A stretch of 64,000 nucleotides of DNA from Paralcaligenes sp. KSB-10. Lineage in GTDB: Bacteria; Pseudomonadota; Gammaproteobacteria; Burkholderiales; Burkholderiaceae_B. Under the pieces are notes generated by a model. The model did not search any database, was not told the origin of the DNA, and saw nothing but the letters and a program-made list of their open reading frames with translations. Position 1 is the first letter of the stretch. Every line of letters begins with the position of its first letter. The translations under genes were made by a program, and so were the position numbers. Shown one piece after another: positions 55,187 through 64,000 of this stretch. The DNA is taken from positions 1,364,001 through 1,428,000 of the forward strand of contig NZ_CP089848.1 in assembly GCF_021266465.1 (NCBI RefSeq). The letters run 5' to 3'.

Positions 55187-55774
55187 TTAGTATCGTTGCA
55201 ATTCCATCAGGACCTTGCGAGTCAATAAAGGCCGCCCAACCAGCAACTCGTCCAGCCGCTCACGCAGAAACGATCGCAGTTCAGGCTCAAGCCGCGCGTC
55301 CTCAAAATCGGGGGTCGGCTGATCCACTCCGTATCCGGTTTCATTGAGCAAGGTCCATTCGAAGCGCCGCAGCGCACCCGCCGCGGATGAGCCCTGAGCC
55401 AGTTGCAGCAAGGCGGCATCGTACGCATCGAACAAAATGGCGTGGGGGTCTTCGCGCGGCAACAAACGCAGCAGCAGTTCGTTCATATACCAGGCCGACA
55501 TGTGAGCCCGGCCGGTCAAAGGCCTGATGCCGGCACATTCGGCACGGGTGAGGGTCTTGACTTCGCTCCCGCCGCTCCAGGACAGATCGAGCGGCTGAAA
55601 CATCGACAGCACCGGACGCAAGGTTGAAAAAGGCCGTTTGGCCCCCTTGGCCACCAGCGCCACATTGCCGTGATCGCGCGTAAAGGCCTGGATGATCAGC
55701 GAAGTTTCCCGCCACGGCGCGGCATGCAACAAATAGGCGATCGCCTCATGTACACGCTGCCCTCGTTTACTCAT
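55187..55774 (-). CDS. recO: DNA repair protein RecO, shortened form
   Basis: Recombination mediator loading RecA with RecR (195 aa; relatives are usually about 230-250). The N-terminal OB fold is intact (AIAYLLHAAPWRETSLIIQA, VAKGAKRPFSTLRPVLSMFQ, ELLLRLLPREDPHAILFDAY), and the C-terminus has the conserved RPLLTRKVLMELQRY end. The region between ETGYGV and that end is about 40-50 residues shorter than normal. Start overlaps the era stop by 8 bp. It appears to be an in-frame internal shortening, not a frameshift. Confidence 0.9.
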   Translation of the reverse strand: MSKRGQRVHEAIAYLLHAAPWRETSLIIQAFTRDHGNVALVAKGAKRPFSTLRPVLSMFQPLDLSWSGGSEVKTLTRAECAGIRPLTGRAHMSAWYMNELLLRLLPREDPHAILFDAYDAALLQLAQGSSAAGALRRFEWTLLNETGYGVDQPTPDFEDARLEPELRSFLRERLDELLVGRPLLTRKVLMELQRY

Positions 55775-56654
55775 ACCCTAATTCGCGCAAGGCCCCTTCG
55801 CGATCCGACCAGCCTTTGCGCACCTTGATATACACATCCAGATAAACCGTTTTGTCGAGCAACTTGGCCATGTCCTGGCGGGCCTCGGAGGCGATGCGCT
55901 TCATGTGCACGCCCCCGGTTCCCAGCAATATGGGCTTATGGCTTTCACGTTCCACGATCACACAGGCCCCAATCCTTACGCCCTTCTCGTTTTCTTCCCA
56001 TTGCTCGATAACGACCGTGCACCCATATGGCAGTTCATCGCCCACCAGGCGGAAGATCTTTTCACGCACCAGTTCGGCGACGATAAAACGCACCGGGCGA
56101 TCGGTCAGCGTGTCGGCCTCGAACATGGGTTCGCCTTCGGGCAGGAAAGCCCGGATCTCGGTCAGGAGGTTCTCGAGCTGCACGCCGCGCAAGGCGCTGA
56201 CCGGGACCACCGCCGTATACGGGAACTGCGCCATGATTTTGCCGACATACGCGAACATTTCGTTTTTGTCGGCCAGGGCGTCGATCTTGTTGACGGCCAG
56301 GATGGTGTGGCCATCCCTGGGCAGCAACGGAACAAGCTGGGCGTCGCCGGCCGACCACTTGCCCGCTTCAACCACATGGACTACGGCGTCGACGTCGGCC
56401 AGGGCCTGGGTTACAACGCGATTCATCATGCGATTCATGGCTCCGCCATGGCGCGTTTGAAACCCGGGAGTGTCGACAAACACAAACTGCTCGCGCTCGC
56501 GCGTCAGCACTCCGTGTATGCGGTGGCGCGTTGTCTGCGCCTTGCGAGACACGATCGATATCTTGCTGCCGATCAGTGCGTTGGCCAATGTGGATTTGCC
56601 CACATTGGGCCGACCCACTATCGCCACAAAACCGCAACGGAAAGCTTCGTTCAT
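55767..56654 (-). CDS. era: GTPase Era
   Basis: 16S rRNA maturation GTPase (295 aa from ATG 56654). G1 [12 protein letters not shown] (11-22), G3 VDTPGFQ, G4 NKID, and the C-terminal KH domain with [20 protein letters not shown] are all present. ATGA overlap with the rnc stop. The frame is open far upstream (56846) but that part is antisense-like, Arg-rich and not Era. Confidence 0.97.
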   Translation of the reverse strand: MNEAFRCGFVAIVGRPNVGKSTLANALIGSKISIVSRKAQTTRHRIHGVLTREREQFVFVDTPGFQTRHGGAMNRMMNRVVTQALADVDAVVHVVEAGKWSAGDAQLVPLLPRDGHTILAVNKIDALADKNEMFAYVGKIMAQFPYTAVVPVSALRGVQLENLLTEIRAFLPEGEPMFEADTLTDRPVRFIVAELVREKIFRLVGDELPYGCTVVIEQWEENEKGVRIGACVIVERESHKPILLGTGGVHMKRIASEARQDMAKLLDKTVYLDVYIKVRKGWSDREGALRELGYE

Positions 56655-57412
56655 TTGTTCTCTTGGGGCACAGCCACCGGTAAGGATAATTGCGTCGCCT
56701 TGCGTGCGCGCGAAACGGCGCGGGCGCCTTTGCCCGGCGCCAGCGCTTCGACAGCCGCAATGGCAAGTGTGGCGGCGGATTGTTCGGCCGCTCGGCGGCT
56801 CGCCCCCCCCGCGGTCACCGTGATTTCCAGCTTGGGAATGCCGCACTCGACCTCAAAGAGCTGATTGTGAGCCGCGCCATGCGTGGCGATGACGGTATAC
56901 ACCGGCAAGGCGATCTTGCGACTCTGCAATAGCTCTTGAAGCAGAGTTTTAGGGTCTTTACCCAGTGTTTTAGGGTCTATATTGACGAATATGGGCGCAT
57001 AAAGCCGTGCTATCACCTTCTGTGCCGAATCGAAGCCCGAATCGAGAAACACCGATCCGAAAACAGCTTCGAGCGCATCCGCCAGAATCGAAGGACGGCG
57101 AAACCCGCCGCTTTTCAATTCGCCCTCGCCCAGGCGCAGATACTGGGACAAGGACAGCTTTTGCGCAATCTCGGCCAGGGAGGCCTGCTTGACGAGATTG
57201 GCTCGCGAACGCGATAAATCGCCTTCGTCGATTTTGGAAAAACGCTTGAACAGTAGCGCGGCTACGACAAAATTGAGGACCGAATCCCCCAGGAACTCGA
57301 GGCGTTCATTATGGTGCGCACTATGGCTGCGATGCGTGACAGCCTGCTCAAGCAGGGTAATATCGCGAAACTGATAGTCGAGGGCCGATTCTAGAGAGGC
57401 GAGACTGATCAT
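56651..57412 (-). CDS. rnc: Ribonuclease III
   Basis: dsRNA endonuclease for rRNA and mRNA processing (253 aa from ATG 57412). Signature [11 protein letters not shown] (36-46) with the catalytic Glu and Asp, then a double-stranded RNA-binding domain (about 160-225) with a 25-residue Lys/Arg-rich tail. The start codon shares one base with the lepB stop (TAATG). Confidence 0.97.
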   Translation of the reverse strand: MISLASLESALDYQFRDITLLEQAVTHRSHSAHHNERLEFLGDSVLNFVVAALLFKRFSKIDEGDLSRSRANLVKQASLAEIAQKLSLSQYLRLGEGELKSGGFRRPSILADALEAVFGSVFLDSGFDSAQKVIARLYAPIFVNIDPKTLGKDPKTLLQELLQSRKIALPVYTVIATHGAAHNQLFEVECGIPKLEITVTAGGASRRAAEQSAATLAIAAVEALAPGKGARAVSRARKATQLSLPVAVPQENK

Positions 57413-58308
57413 TAGTGGAACCGGCCTATACGGCTGGGCTCGCTGAAATTCATCCAGATGAAAAAGGCGCGTCCCACAATATTCTGGTCGGGCACAAAGC
57501 CCCAATAACGGCTATCCAGGCTATTGTCGCGGTTATCACCCATCATGAAATAGTGATCGGGCGGAACTGTGCAACGCACGCCGTTGCTCAGGTATTCGCA
57601 GTTCTTGCGGTAAGGATAATCCGAAATAGGCATAAAGTCTTGAGGAGCCTGCTTGTTCAGCAAAATGCTGTGCTGCACCGCTCCCAACTGTTCGGTGTAG
57701 CGCCCGACGTACGCGGAACGGTCAGGCTCGAAATAATCGCCATCGCGCATATGAGCCACTTCCTTGCCATTGATGGATAGCGTTTTATCCTGGTACAAGA
57801 CCACGTCGCCGGGCAAGCCAACCACGCGTTTGATGTAATCGACGCTTGGGTCCACCGGATAACGAAAAACCATGACATCGCCGCGGTTGGGCGATCCGAT
57901 CTTGATGATTTTCTTGTCGATGATGGGCAGGCGTATGCCATATTGAAATTTGTTCACCAGAATCAGATCGCCATTTTCCAGGGTGGGCAGCATGGAACCC
58001 GATGGAATCCGGAACGGTTCGATCACAAACGAACGCAAGGCAAACACGAACAGGATGACGGGAAAGAAGCTGACACAGTATTCCACCCACCAGGGGGCAC
58101 GGTTCACCTTGTCGTAGGCCTCCTGGCGCAGACGCGCCGCCTCCTGGGCATCGACCCCTGCCAAGGCATAGTCGGAGTTGGCCACGGCTGCTTGCGCCGC
58201 CGCTCGGCGCCGGGCTCGCAAAACGAAGAAATCCAGACACCAGACCAGGCCGGTAATTACCAACAGCACAAACAAAATCAGTGCAAAGTCCCAACTCATA
58301 CCAAACAT
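57412..58308 (-). CDS. lepB: Signal peptidase I
   Basis: 298-residue inner-membrane protease that removes Sec signal peptides. N-terminal helices ([20 protein letters not shown], then [20 protein letters not shown]), catalytic Ser105 in [11 protein letters not shown] and Lys160 in [12 protein letters not shown], followed by [15 protein letters not shown]. Start is 26 bp after lepA. Confidence 0.97.
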   Translation of the reverse strand: MFGMSWDFALILFVLLVITGLVWCLDFFVLRARRRAAAQAAVANSDYALAGVDAQEAARLRQEAYDKVNRAPWWVEYCVSFFPVILFVFALRSFVIEPFRIPSGSMLPTLENGDLILVNKFQYGIRLPIIDKKIIKIGSPNRGDVMVFRYPVDPSVDYIKRVVGLPGDVVLYQDKTLSINGKEVAHMRDGDYFEPDRSAYVGRYTEQLGAVQHSILLNKQAPQDFMPISDYPYRKNCEYLSNGVRCTVPPDHYFMMGDNRDNSLDSRYWGFVPDQNIVGRAFFIWMNFSEPSRIGRFH

Positions 58309-58334
58309 ACCTTTCTCGCTCTCATCTTGAGTTC

Positions 58335-60128
58335 TTATTTATCCTCGACCTGCAGAATTGCCAGGAACGCTTCTTGGGGAATTTCAACATTGCCAACCTG
58401 TTTCATGCGTTTCTTGCCAGCTTTTTGTTTTTCAAGCAGTTTTTTCTTGCGGGAAATATCGCCCCCGTAACACTTCGCCAACACATTCTTGCGCAAGGCC
58501 TTGACGTTTTCGCGGGCTATCACCTCGGCACCGATGGCCGCCTGGATAGCAATATCGAACATCTGGCGCGGAATCAGGGCGCGCATCTTCGAGACGACTT
58601 CACGGCCTCGATAGCGGGCATTGGCGCGGTGCACAATCATGGACAGCGCATCGACGCGGTCGCCATTGATCAGCAAATCGACCCGCACCACATCCGAAGC
58701 CCGGTATTCCTTGAACTCGTAATCCATGGACGCATAACCGCGGGAAACAGACTTGAGCTTGTCGAAAAAGTCGAGCACGATTTCAGCCAGGGGGATTTCG
58801 TACACCAGGTGCACTTGCCGGCCATGATACGACATATTGATTTGAGCGCCGCGCTTGACCGTGCACAAAGTCATTACCGGCCCGACATATTCCTGCGGCA
58901 TGAACAAGGTAACGGTGACGATAGGCTCGCGAACCTCGACGATATTGCCCACTTCCGGCATGCGCGAAGGGCTTTCGATGGATATGACTGAACCGTCGCG
59001 CTGCTCGATCTGGTATACCACCGACGGCGCCGTGGTAATGATATCCATGTCGAATTCGCGTTCCAGGCGTTCCTGCACGATTTCCATGTGCAGCAAGCCG
59101 AGAAAGCCGCAGCGAAAGCCAAACCCCAAGGCCTGGGAAACCTCGGGCTCGAACATAAGCGAGGAATCGTTCAGCTTCAGCTTTTCGAGCGAGTCGCGCA
59201 GTTGATCGTACTCGCTGCTTTCAACCGGATACAGCCCGGCAAACACCTGTGGCTTGACCTCTTTGAAACCGGGCAGCGCCCCGGCAGCGGCACGTCCGGC
59301 CAGCGTGACGGTATCGCCGACCTTGGCGTCTTCCAGCTGTTTGATTCCGGCAATCACAAAACCGACCTCGCCGGCAGACAGTTCTTTGCGCGGCTCGGAT
59401 TTGGGGGTAAAGACACCAACCTGCTCGCACAGATGCGTTGCACCGGAGGCCATGAGCAACAACTTGTCTTTGGGCTTCAAGATCCCATTGACAATCCGGA
59501 CCAGCATGACAACGCCCACATAATTATCGAACCATGAATCGATAATCAGGGCTTGCAAAGGCTGGCCAGGGTCTCCCTTGGGAGAGGGCACCCGGGCGAC
59601 AATCTGTTCCAGGATCTCGTCGATGCCCATGCCTGTCTTGGCGCTGGCCAGAACCGCCTCGGAGGCATCGATGCCGATCACATCCTCGACCTCCTGCCGC
59701 GCTCCGTCGGGGTCGGCCGAAGGCAAATCCATTTTATTCAGGACGGGAATGACCTCGACACCCAGTTCGATGGCCGTATAGCAATTGGCAACGGTCTGGG
59801 CCTCGACGCCCTGCGTGGCGTCAACCACCAGCAACGCGCCTTCGCACGCCGACAAAGAGCGGCTCACCTCGTACGAAAAATCGACGTGCCCCGGCGTGTC
59901 GATAAGATTCAGGGCATAGGTCCGGCCATTTTGCGCCTTGTAGTGCAAGGCCACGGTCTGCGCCTTGATGGTAATGCCTCGCTCACGTTCGATATCCATG
60001 GAATCAAGCACTTGGGAAGACATTTCGCGATCCGCCAAGCCCCCGCAACGATGAATCAGGCGATCGGCAAGGGTAGACTTGCCATGGTCGATGTGGGCAA
60101 TAATAGAAAAGTTGCGGATATGATCCAT
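58335..60128 (-). CDS. lepA: Elongation factor 4 (LepA)
   Basis: Ribosome-associated GTPase (597 aa from ATG 60128). G1 [17 protein letters not shown]3 [17 protein letters not shown]4 NKMDLPSA and the LepA-specific C-terminal [18 protein letters not shown]. Terminator 60179 ends the mucD transcript directly upstream, so lepA probably has its own promoter within about 50 bp. Confidence 0.97.
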   Translation of the reverse strand: MDHIRNFSIIAHIDHGKSTLADRLIHRCGGLADREMSSQVLDSMDIERERGITIKAQTVALHYKAQNGRTYALNLIDTPGHVDFSYEVSRSLSACEGALLVVDATQGVEAQTVANCYTAIELGVEVIPVLNKMDLPSADPDGARQEVEDVIGIDASEAVLASAKTGMGIDEILEQIVARVPSPKGDPGQPLQALIIDSWFDNYVGVVMLVRIVNGILKPKDKLLLMASGATHLCEQVGVFTPKSEPRKELSAGEVGFVIAGIKQLEDAKVGDTVTLAGRAAAGALPGFKEVKPQVFAGLYPVESSEYDQLRDSLEKLKLNDSSLMFEPEVSQALGFGFRCGFLGLLHMEIVQERLEREFDMDIITTAPSVVYQIEQRDGSVISIESPSRMPEVGNIVEVREPIVTVTLFMPQEYVGPVMTLCTVKRGAQINMSYHGRQVHLVYEIPLAEIVLDFFDKLKSVSRGYASMDYEFKEYRASDVVRVDLLINGDRVDALSMIVHRANARYRGREVVSKMRALIPRQMFDIAIQAAIGAEVIARENVKALRKNVLAKCYGGDISRKKKLLEKQKAGKKRMKQVGNVEIPQEAFLAILQVEDK

Positions 60129-60178
60129 ACACCAGACAAACCCGCCAGGCGGGAAATAAATGTTACAGGAGGCCAGAC

Positions 60179-60207
60179 AAAAAAAGGAGCGCATAGTAGC
60201 GCTCCTT
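60179..60207 (-). terminator. Rho-independent terminator after mucD
   Basis: On the minus strand AAGGAGCGC pairs with GCGCTCCTT around TACTAT, followed by seven T residues in total. It separates the rpoE-rseA-rseB-mucD block from lepA. Confidence 0.9.
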
Positions 60208-60241
60208 GCGGCTATCTTGCCATTTTAGCTGTTTCTAAGGA

Positions 60242-61729
60242 TTATTTTCCGGGAGTGACGGTAACCCACTGAGTTTCATTGCCCCGCAGAATCAGCAGTG
60301 CCGAGGCCTGCGTTTTGGGCAGCTGCGAAACCAGCTTGGCAAATTGCTCGGGGCCGGTTACATCGACGGCATTGACGGTAAGGATCACATCGCCCACATT
60401 GATGCCTGCCGTCGCCGCCGGCTCTTCGACTTCCGTCACCTGCACGCCGCCGTTCAGTTTTTCCTTTTTGCGGACGTCGGCAGGAACCTCGGTAACCTTC
60501 AGGCCCAGGGCATCGGTAGGCGTTGCCTTGGGTGCCTGTTGCTCATCGGGGCCGGATTTGCTCGCCGCCGCCGTCAGTTCGGCGACCTTGACGTTGAGCG
60601 ACACCGTCTTGCCCTTGCGCCAGACTTCCATGGATACCTTGCTGTCGGGCCGGGTCGCACCCACGATGCGCGGCAAGTCGGTCCAGTGGGCGATGTTCTT
60701 GCCATTGAACTTGGTGATCACATCGCCGGGCTTGACACCGGCTTCCGCCGCCGGACCGCCACTTTCGACATTACTGACCATGGCGCCCTGCGCCTTGCTC
60801 AGGCCTATGGCCTTGGCAACGTCGTCGCTCACCTGGCCGATCTGTACGCCGATACGTCCACGCGTTACCTTGCCGTGAGATTTCAATTGGTCGACCACTC
60901 GCATGACTTCGTCGATGGGAATGGCCAGGGAAATGCCCATGAAGCCGCCACTTTGCGAAATAATCTGCGAATTGATGCCTATTACCTGGCCAGCCAGATT
61001 GATCAACGGGCCGCCGGAATTGCCGGGATTGACCGCCACATCGGTTTGAATGAAGGGCAAGTAATCGCCGGTATCGCGATTGATGGCACTGACAATACCC
61101 GCCGTGACGGTGGAGTCGAGCCCGAATGGCGAACCAATGGCCAGTACCCATTGACCCTTCTTGATCTGGTTGGAGTCACCGATAGGCAGCGGCGGCATGT
61201 TTTTGGCGTCGATCTTGATCAGGGCCACGTCGGTACGCGGATCCGTGCCTATGACCTTGGCCTTGTACTCCTTGCCGTCGGTCAGCGTCACAAAAATACC
61301 ATTGGAATCGGCCACCACATGGTTATTGGTGAGAATGTAACCATCCGAGGATATGAAGAAACCGGAACCCACGCCACGCGGCACAGTACGTTCCTTGCCC
61401 TTGGGCGCCGGGGTATTCCGATGACGCGCCGAAGGAGGCGCCCCCGGCATCTGAAAATCGGGGCCAAAGAACCAGCGGAACATATCGTAGGGATCGTTGC
61501 TGTTGGGCCCCACACCTTGCGCCCGTATGGGGACGGCTTCGGTTGTGCGGATATTGACCACAGATCCTTCGGTTTTGGAAACCACCGAGGTAAAGTCGGG
61601 CAGCCCCATCGTTGGGACGGCCGTTTCGGCATGGGCTCCGCCTAACGCAGCAAACGCAAGTAATACGCTCACCGATGCCGATGCCATGATTCGTCTAATT
61701 TTGCTGTCGGCTACAAGTGTTGAAAACAT
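60242..61729 (-). CDS. mucD: Periplasmic serine protease DegP/MucD (HtrA family)
   Basis: 495 residues from ATG 61729 (AAAGGAG 7 nt upstream). Signal peptide IMASASVSVLLAFAALGGAHA; catalytic triad His137 (TNNHVVAD), Asp167 (TDVALIKID) and Ser238 (NPGNSGGPL); two PDZ domains (about 285-375 and 420-485). It degrades or refolds misfolded envelope proteins. It ends the sigma-E operon and is expected to be sigma-E controlled. Confidence 0.95.
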   Translation of the reverse strand: MFSTLVADSKIRRIMASASVSVLLAFAALGGAHAETAVPTMGLPDFTSVVSKTEGSVVNIRTTEAVPIRAQGVGPNSNDPYDMFRWFFGPDFQMPGAPPSARHRNTPAPKGKERTVPRGVGSGFFISSDGYILTNNHVVADSNGIFVTLTDGKEYKAKVIGTDPRTDVALIKIDAKNMPPLPIGDSNQIKKGQWVLAIGSPFGLDSTVTAGIVSAINRDTGDYLPFIQTDVAVNPGNSGGPLINLAGQVIGINSQIISQSGGFMGISLAIPIDEVMRVVDQLKSHGKVTRGRIGVQIGQVSDDVAKAIGLSKAQGAMVSNVESGGPAAEAGVKPGDVITKFNGKNIAHWTDLPRIVGATRPDSKVSMEVWRKGKTVSLNVKVAELTAAASKSGPDEQQAPKATPTDALGLKVTEVPADVRKKEKLNGGVQVTEVEEPAATAGINVGDVILTVNAVDVTGPEQFAKLVSQLPKTQASALLILRGNETQWVTVTPGK

Positions 61730-61757
61730 CGTAAAACTCCTTTGACAAAATCTGAAA

Positions 61758-62807
61758 TTACCGAGGAGCAATCAACGGCACATACTCGGCATGTTGCGCA
61801 ATATCGCGCAGCGTGTCGACCGGCACTTCACCAATGGCGGTAAGCCAGTGATCACCGATTCTTGTGCCAAAAATATTCATTGCTCCCTTATGTACAGCCC
61901 CTTTGGGTGGGGCTATCTTGTGCGCACGATCCATAGGCTCGATAAATACCGAAATAGCCGACAAACCATCCGACAAAACCAATTGATTCACTTGCCTGTC
62001 CGCCTTCATGAGGCGGGACACCTGCGTCACTGTCTGAAAACCCGCGGGCGCGGGAATACGCCAGCCCATTTTTTTCAAGTCTATGGAAACCATGGGTGAT
62101 TCCAGCACACGCCAATCCTGGGTTTTCCAGCGAGAGGCCAGTTGGTCGGCGGAAATCCCCGGGCCAATGAGCAAGGATGTAAACGAAACCTGATCAACCA
62201 CTTGATGATGCAAGCCCAGCGTCTGGGCCTTGAGCAATAAATTGCTTGCCGTATCGATGCAGAACCGAAAGCCGTAGCGCACTTTGTCCTTGGGAACCAG
62301 TTCGAGCATCGTGCATTCGCGGCCGGCAACGCGATTCGGATCCTTGCCCACCCTGGCCTCATAGTGCGCGGGAATTTCCTTGCCATCGCCCAATAACAAG
62401 CCCGGGAAACGATCGCCACGCCGACGCTGGAGAATAACCAATTTCTTTTCGGGGATCAGGCACTGCACGGTATCGTTGTGCCTGACGAACTCGCGCGCGG
62501 GCCCGTCGAGCATATCCAGCAGCTCACGCTCGCCGGTGCCGTCGATCACATGGACCACTCGCGTGGATTGCATCACGGAACCCTGCTGGTAAGTGAATAC
62601 GCCCGAGTAATCATTTTCACGGGCCGCAGTCTGCACTTTTTGCAGCAGGGTCACGATCGGGTCGGCAGCGGGTGAGGTTTCGGCCCAGGCGGGTTGCGCC
62701 AGGGCACATGCGGCCGCCATTAAAAATCCTGAAATCCGGCCCATGGCGGCCGCTCTGGGGACGCGCCCTTCGCTCAGGGCGGCGGCAAGATGAACCGCTG
62801 TGCCCAT
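61758..62807 (-). CDS. rseB: Sigma-E regulatory protein RseB (MucB)
   Basis: 349-residue periplasmic protein that binds RseA and senses lipopolysaccharide and mislocalised lipoproteins. Signal peptide LMAAACALAQPAWA (cleavage near residue 43) then a two-domain MucB/RseB fold, beginning VTLLQKVQTAARENDYSGVF. The start shares a base with the rseA stop (TAATG), so translation is coupled. Confidence 0.93.
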   Translation of the reverse strand: MGTAVHLAAALSEGRVPRAAAMGRISGFLMAAACALAQPAWAETSPAADPIVTLLQKVQTAARENDYSGVFTYQQGSVMQSTRVVHVIDGTGERELLDMLDGPAREFVRHNDTVQCLIPEKKLVILQRRRGDRFPGLLLGDGKEIPAHYEARVGKDPNRVAGRECTMLELVPKDKVRYGFRFCIDTASNLLLKAQTLGLHHQVVDQVSFTSLLIGPGISADQLASRWKTQDWRVLESPMVSIDLKKMGWRIPAPAGFQTVTQVSRLMKADRQVNQLVLSDGLSAISVFIEPMDRAHKIAPPKGAVHKGAMNIFGTRIGDHWLTAIGEVPVDTLRDIAQHAEYVPLIAPR

Positions 62808-63313
62808 TACTGCTGGTCTCCGGCGTCGAACGAAACCTGCCGCACCGGGCTGACCCCGGCAATTTGACGATGTGCTTCGAGATAGTCACGCAAGCCCGCA
62901 TCGTCGCCCGCGCTGGCAAGCACTTGCGTCGCACCTTGGCTCGGGGCGGAACCGGTACCCGAAAAGTAAGGCAGGGCAACCCATGCGACCGACACGACCG
63001 CCGCCGCAACAGCCAGGCCAGACAGCCCCAGCCGCATCGAGGAGAATTTTCGGCGATACGGCGCCACTATGGGAGGCTCCGCATCAATAGCCTTGGAGAG
63101 CCGGGCGTAAAAGAAATCGGAGGGCTTCAACGCCAGGTCTTCACTACGCAACACATCGCCGATAAGGTGGTAGGTATCCCACACTTGGCGTCCGTAAGGG
63201 GATTCGAGATCTTCGGGGCGGATATCGCTGCCTTCACCGTCGATCCATACCGAAACGGAAGACTCCCAGGAAAGCTGCTCCGGGTCCTGCCTGTTTGTAG
63301 CCGCTACTTGCAT
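62807..63313 (-). CDS. rseA: Anti-sigma-E factor RseA (MucA)
   Basis: 168 residues from ATG 63313 (GGAGAG just upstream). The cytoplasmic N-terminus (SWESSVSVWIDGEGSDIR, then YGRQVWDTYHLIGDVLRSED) binds sigma-E; a single membrane helix follows (LGLSGLAVAAAVVSVAWVAL); the short periplasmic end would bind RseB. It follows rpoE after 10 bp. The first 26 codons upstream are in frame but not family-like. Confidence 0.92.
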   Translation of the reverse strand: MQVAATNRQDPEQLSWESSVSVWIDGEGSDIRPEDLESPYGRQVWDTYHLIGDVLRSEDLALKPSDFFYARLSKAIDAEPPIVAPYRRKFSSMRLGLSGLAVAAAVVSVAWVALPYFSGTGSAPSQGATQVLASAGDDAGLRDYLEAHRQIAGVSPVRQVSFDAGDQQ

Positions 63314-63323
63314 TTTTCTCTCC

Positions 63324-63923
63324 TTACCAGCGACGTTCGGCGTCGGTGCCCAAAACAGGGCGCAACTGCGTTGCAATCGCCTCTCGGGCACGAAATATGC
63401 GCGAACGCACAGTCCCGATGGGACAATTCATGCTTTGGGCGATATCTTCGTAGCTCATGCCTTCTATTTCACGCAAAACGATAGCCGTACGCAATTCCTC
63501 GGGCAAGGCATCGATCGCAGCATTGACTGTCTCGACGATCTGACGGCTTGCCATCATGGATTCTGGTGTACTGATATCGGTTAGGTTGTCGATTTGACTA
63601 AAAGTTTCACCATCTTCCGTTTCAATTGCATTTGGGGTGCTTGGGCGGCGTCCATTGGCCACCTGCCAATTGCGCGCGGTATTGATGGCAATGCGATAAA
63701 GCCAGGTGTAAAACGCACTGTCGCCGCGAAACTGCGGCAAGGCGCGATAAGCCTTGATAAAGGCTTCCTGGGCCACATCTTCGACCTCGGACGAGTCGCG
63801 TATCATGCGCGACAAAAGTCGCATGATTTTGCGTTGGTACTTCAAGACCAGCAAATCGAATGCGCGTTTATCGCCCTGTTGCACACGGGCAACCAGCTCA
63901 GCGTCGACGTCGCGTTCGCTCAT
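63324..63923 (-). CDS. rpoE: RNA polymerase sigma factor RpoE (AlgU)
   Basis: 199-residue ECF sigma factor from ATG 63923, with AGGAG 5 nt upstream. Region 2 contains YQRKIMRLLSRMIRDSSEVE and DVAQEAFIKAYRALPQFRGD; region 4 has LREIEGMSYEDIAQSMNCP, GTVRSRIFRAREAI. It is the first gene of the rpoE-rseA-rseB-mucD operon. The upstream 77 bp to the window end hold the leader; the promoter is probably outside. Confidence 0.97.
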   Translation of the reverse strand: MSERDVDAELVARVQQGDKRAFDLLVLKYQRKIMRLLSRMIRDSSEVEDVAQEAFIKAYRALPQFRGDSAFYTWLYRIAINTARNWQVANGRRPSTPNAIETEDGETFSQIDNLTDISTPESMMASRQIVETVNAAIDALPEELRTAIVLREIEGMSYEDIAQSMNCPIGTVRSRIFRAREAIATQLRPVLGTDAERRW

Positions 63924-64000
63924 CGCGGCTCCTGTATCGCCAACGGTTCGGGCATCGCCGTTTGCCTGGCTACCAGCACACACAGCTGGCGCCACGCCTC

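Noticed and set aside
55187-55774. RecO as a frameshifted pseudogene
   Set aside because: The typical C-terminal end is reached in the same frame, so the shortness is internal and in frame.

Overview
The window is GC-rich chromosomal DNA from a betaproteobacterium. It most likely belongs to Alcaligenaceae (Burkholderiales, in the Bordetella/Pusillimonas/Castellaniella neighbourhood). Evidence for this is the gene orders pyrG-kdsA-DUF1330...eno-ftsB and rpoE-rseA-rseB-mucD-lepA-lepB-rnc-era-recO, abundant tripartite-style amino-acid uptake genes, and many acyl-CoA genes. This placement is inferred from gene content, not from rRNA; there is no rRNA, tRNA or CRISPR array in the window.

Layout. 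1-7349: housekeeping genes on + (proA end, hemJ, a THUMP RNA methyltransferase, a 59-residue small protein behind a striking palindromic promoter, an RDD protein, an acyl-CoA synthetase, a gamma-carbonic anhydrase, hslO). 7347-8168: large composite palindromic repeat A, with no credible gene. 8234-16942: accessory stretch with an orphan TadE-like protein, an AraC regulator, two sugar-porter MFS transporters, a DegT/StrS aminotransferase and a GMC oxidoreductase. Together these look like a module that imports, oxidises and transaminates a sugar or cyclitol. 17000-24807 (minus): ftsB, eno, [marR, emrB-type pump, palindromic repeat C], DUF1330, kdsA, pyrG. The bracketed block interrupts an otherwise typical order. 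24982-37394: carbon metabolism, mostly on minus (aminopeptidase P, scoAB, thioesterase, ETF-ubiquinone oxidoreductase on +, DMT exporter, acs, and a prpE-heme-binding-UMF1 transporter operon). 37725-48715: NlpC/P60 lipoprotein, Fur-box-controlled DUF2325 protein, complete liv ABC operon, cysB, and a substrate-binding protein-mmsA operon with a divergent LysR. 48716-49407: repeat B, a second copy of A. 49405-53449: lptF without lptG, then pepA, holC and a BI-1 protein. 53538-63923 (minus): rarD, PIN-domain protein, recO, era, rnc, lepB, lepA, mucD, rseB, rseA, rpoE.

How the genes fit together. The rpoE block is the envelope-stress sigma factor with its anti-sigma factor, the anti-sigma partner and the periplasmic protease. 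Tight overlaps (TAATG, ATGA) couple its genes and the following lepB-rnc-era-recO genes. The centre of the window feeds acetate, propionate, ketone bodies, valine and acyl-CoA carbon into central metabolism, with electrons entering the quinone pool through ETF-QO.

The most unusual signal is non-coding. Two approximately 0.7-0.8 kb elements (A and B) have terminal inverted repeats, two giant hairpin arms each, and variable but self-complementary inner stems. A third, simpler relative (C) shares the same apical motif. No transposase is present. In two places the element end supplies the stop codon of the neighbouring gene.
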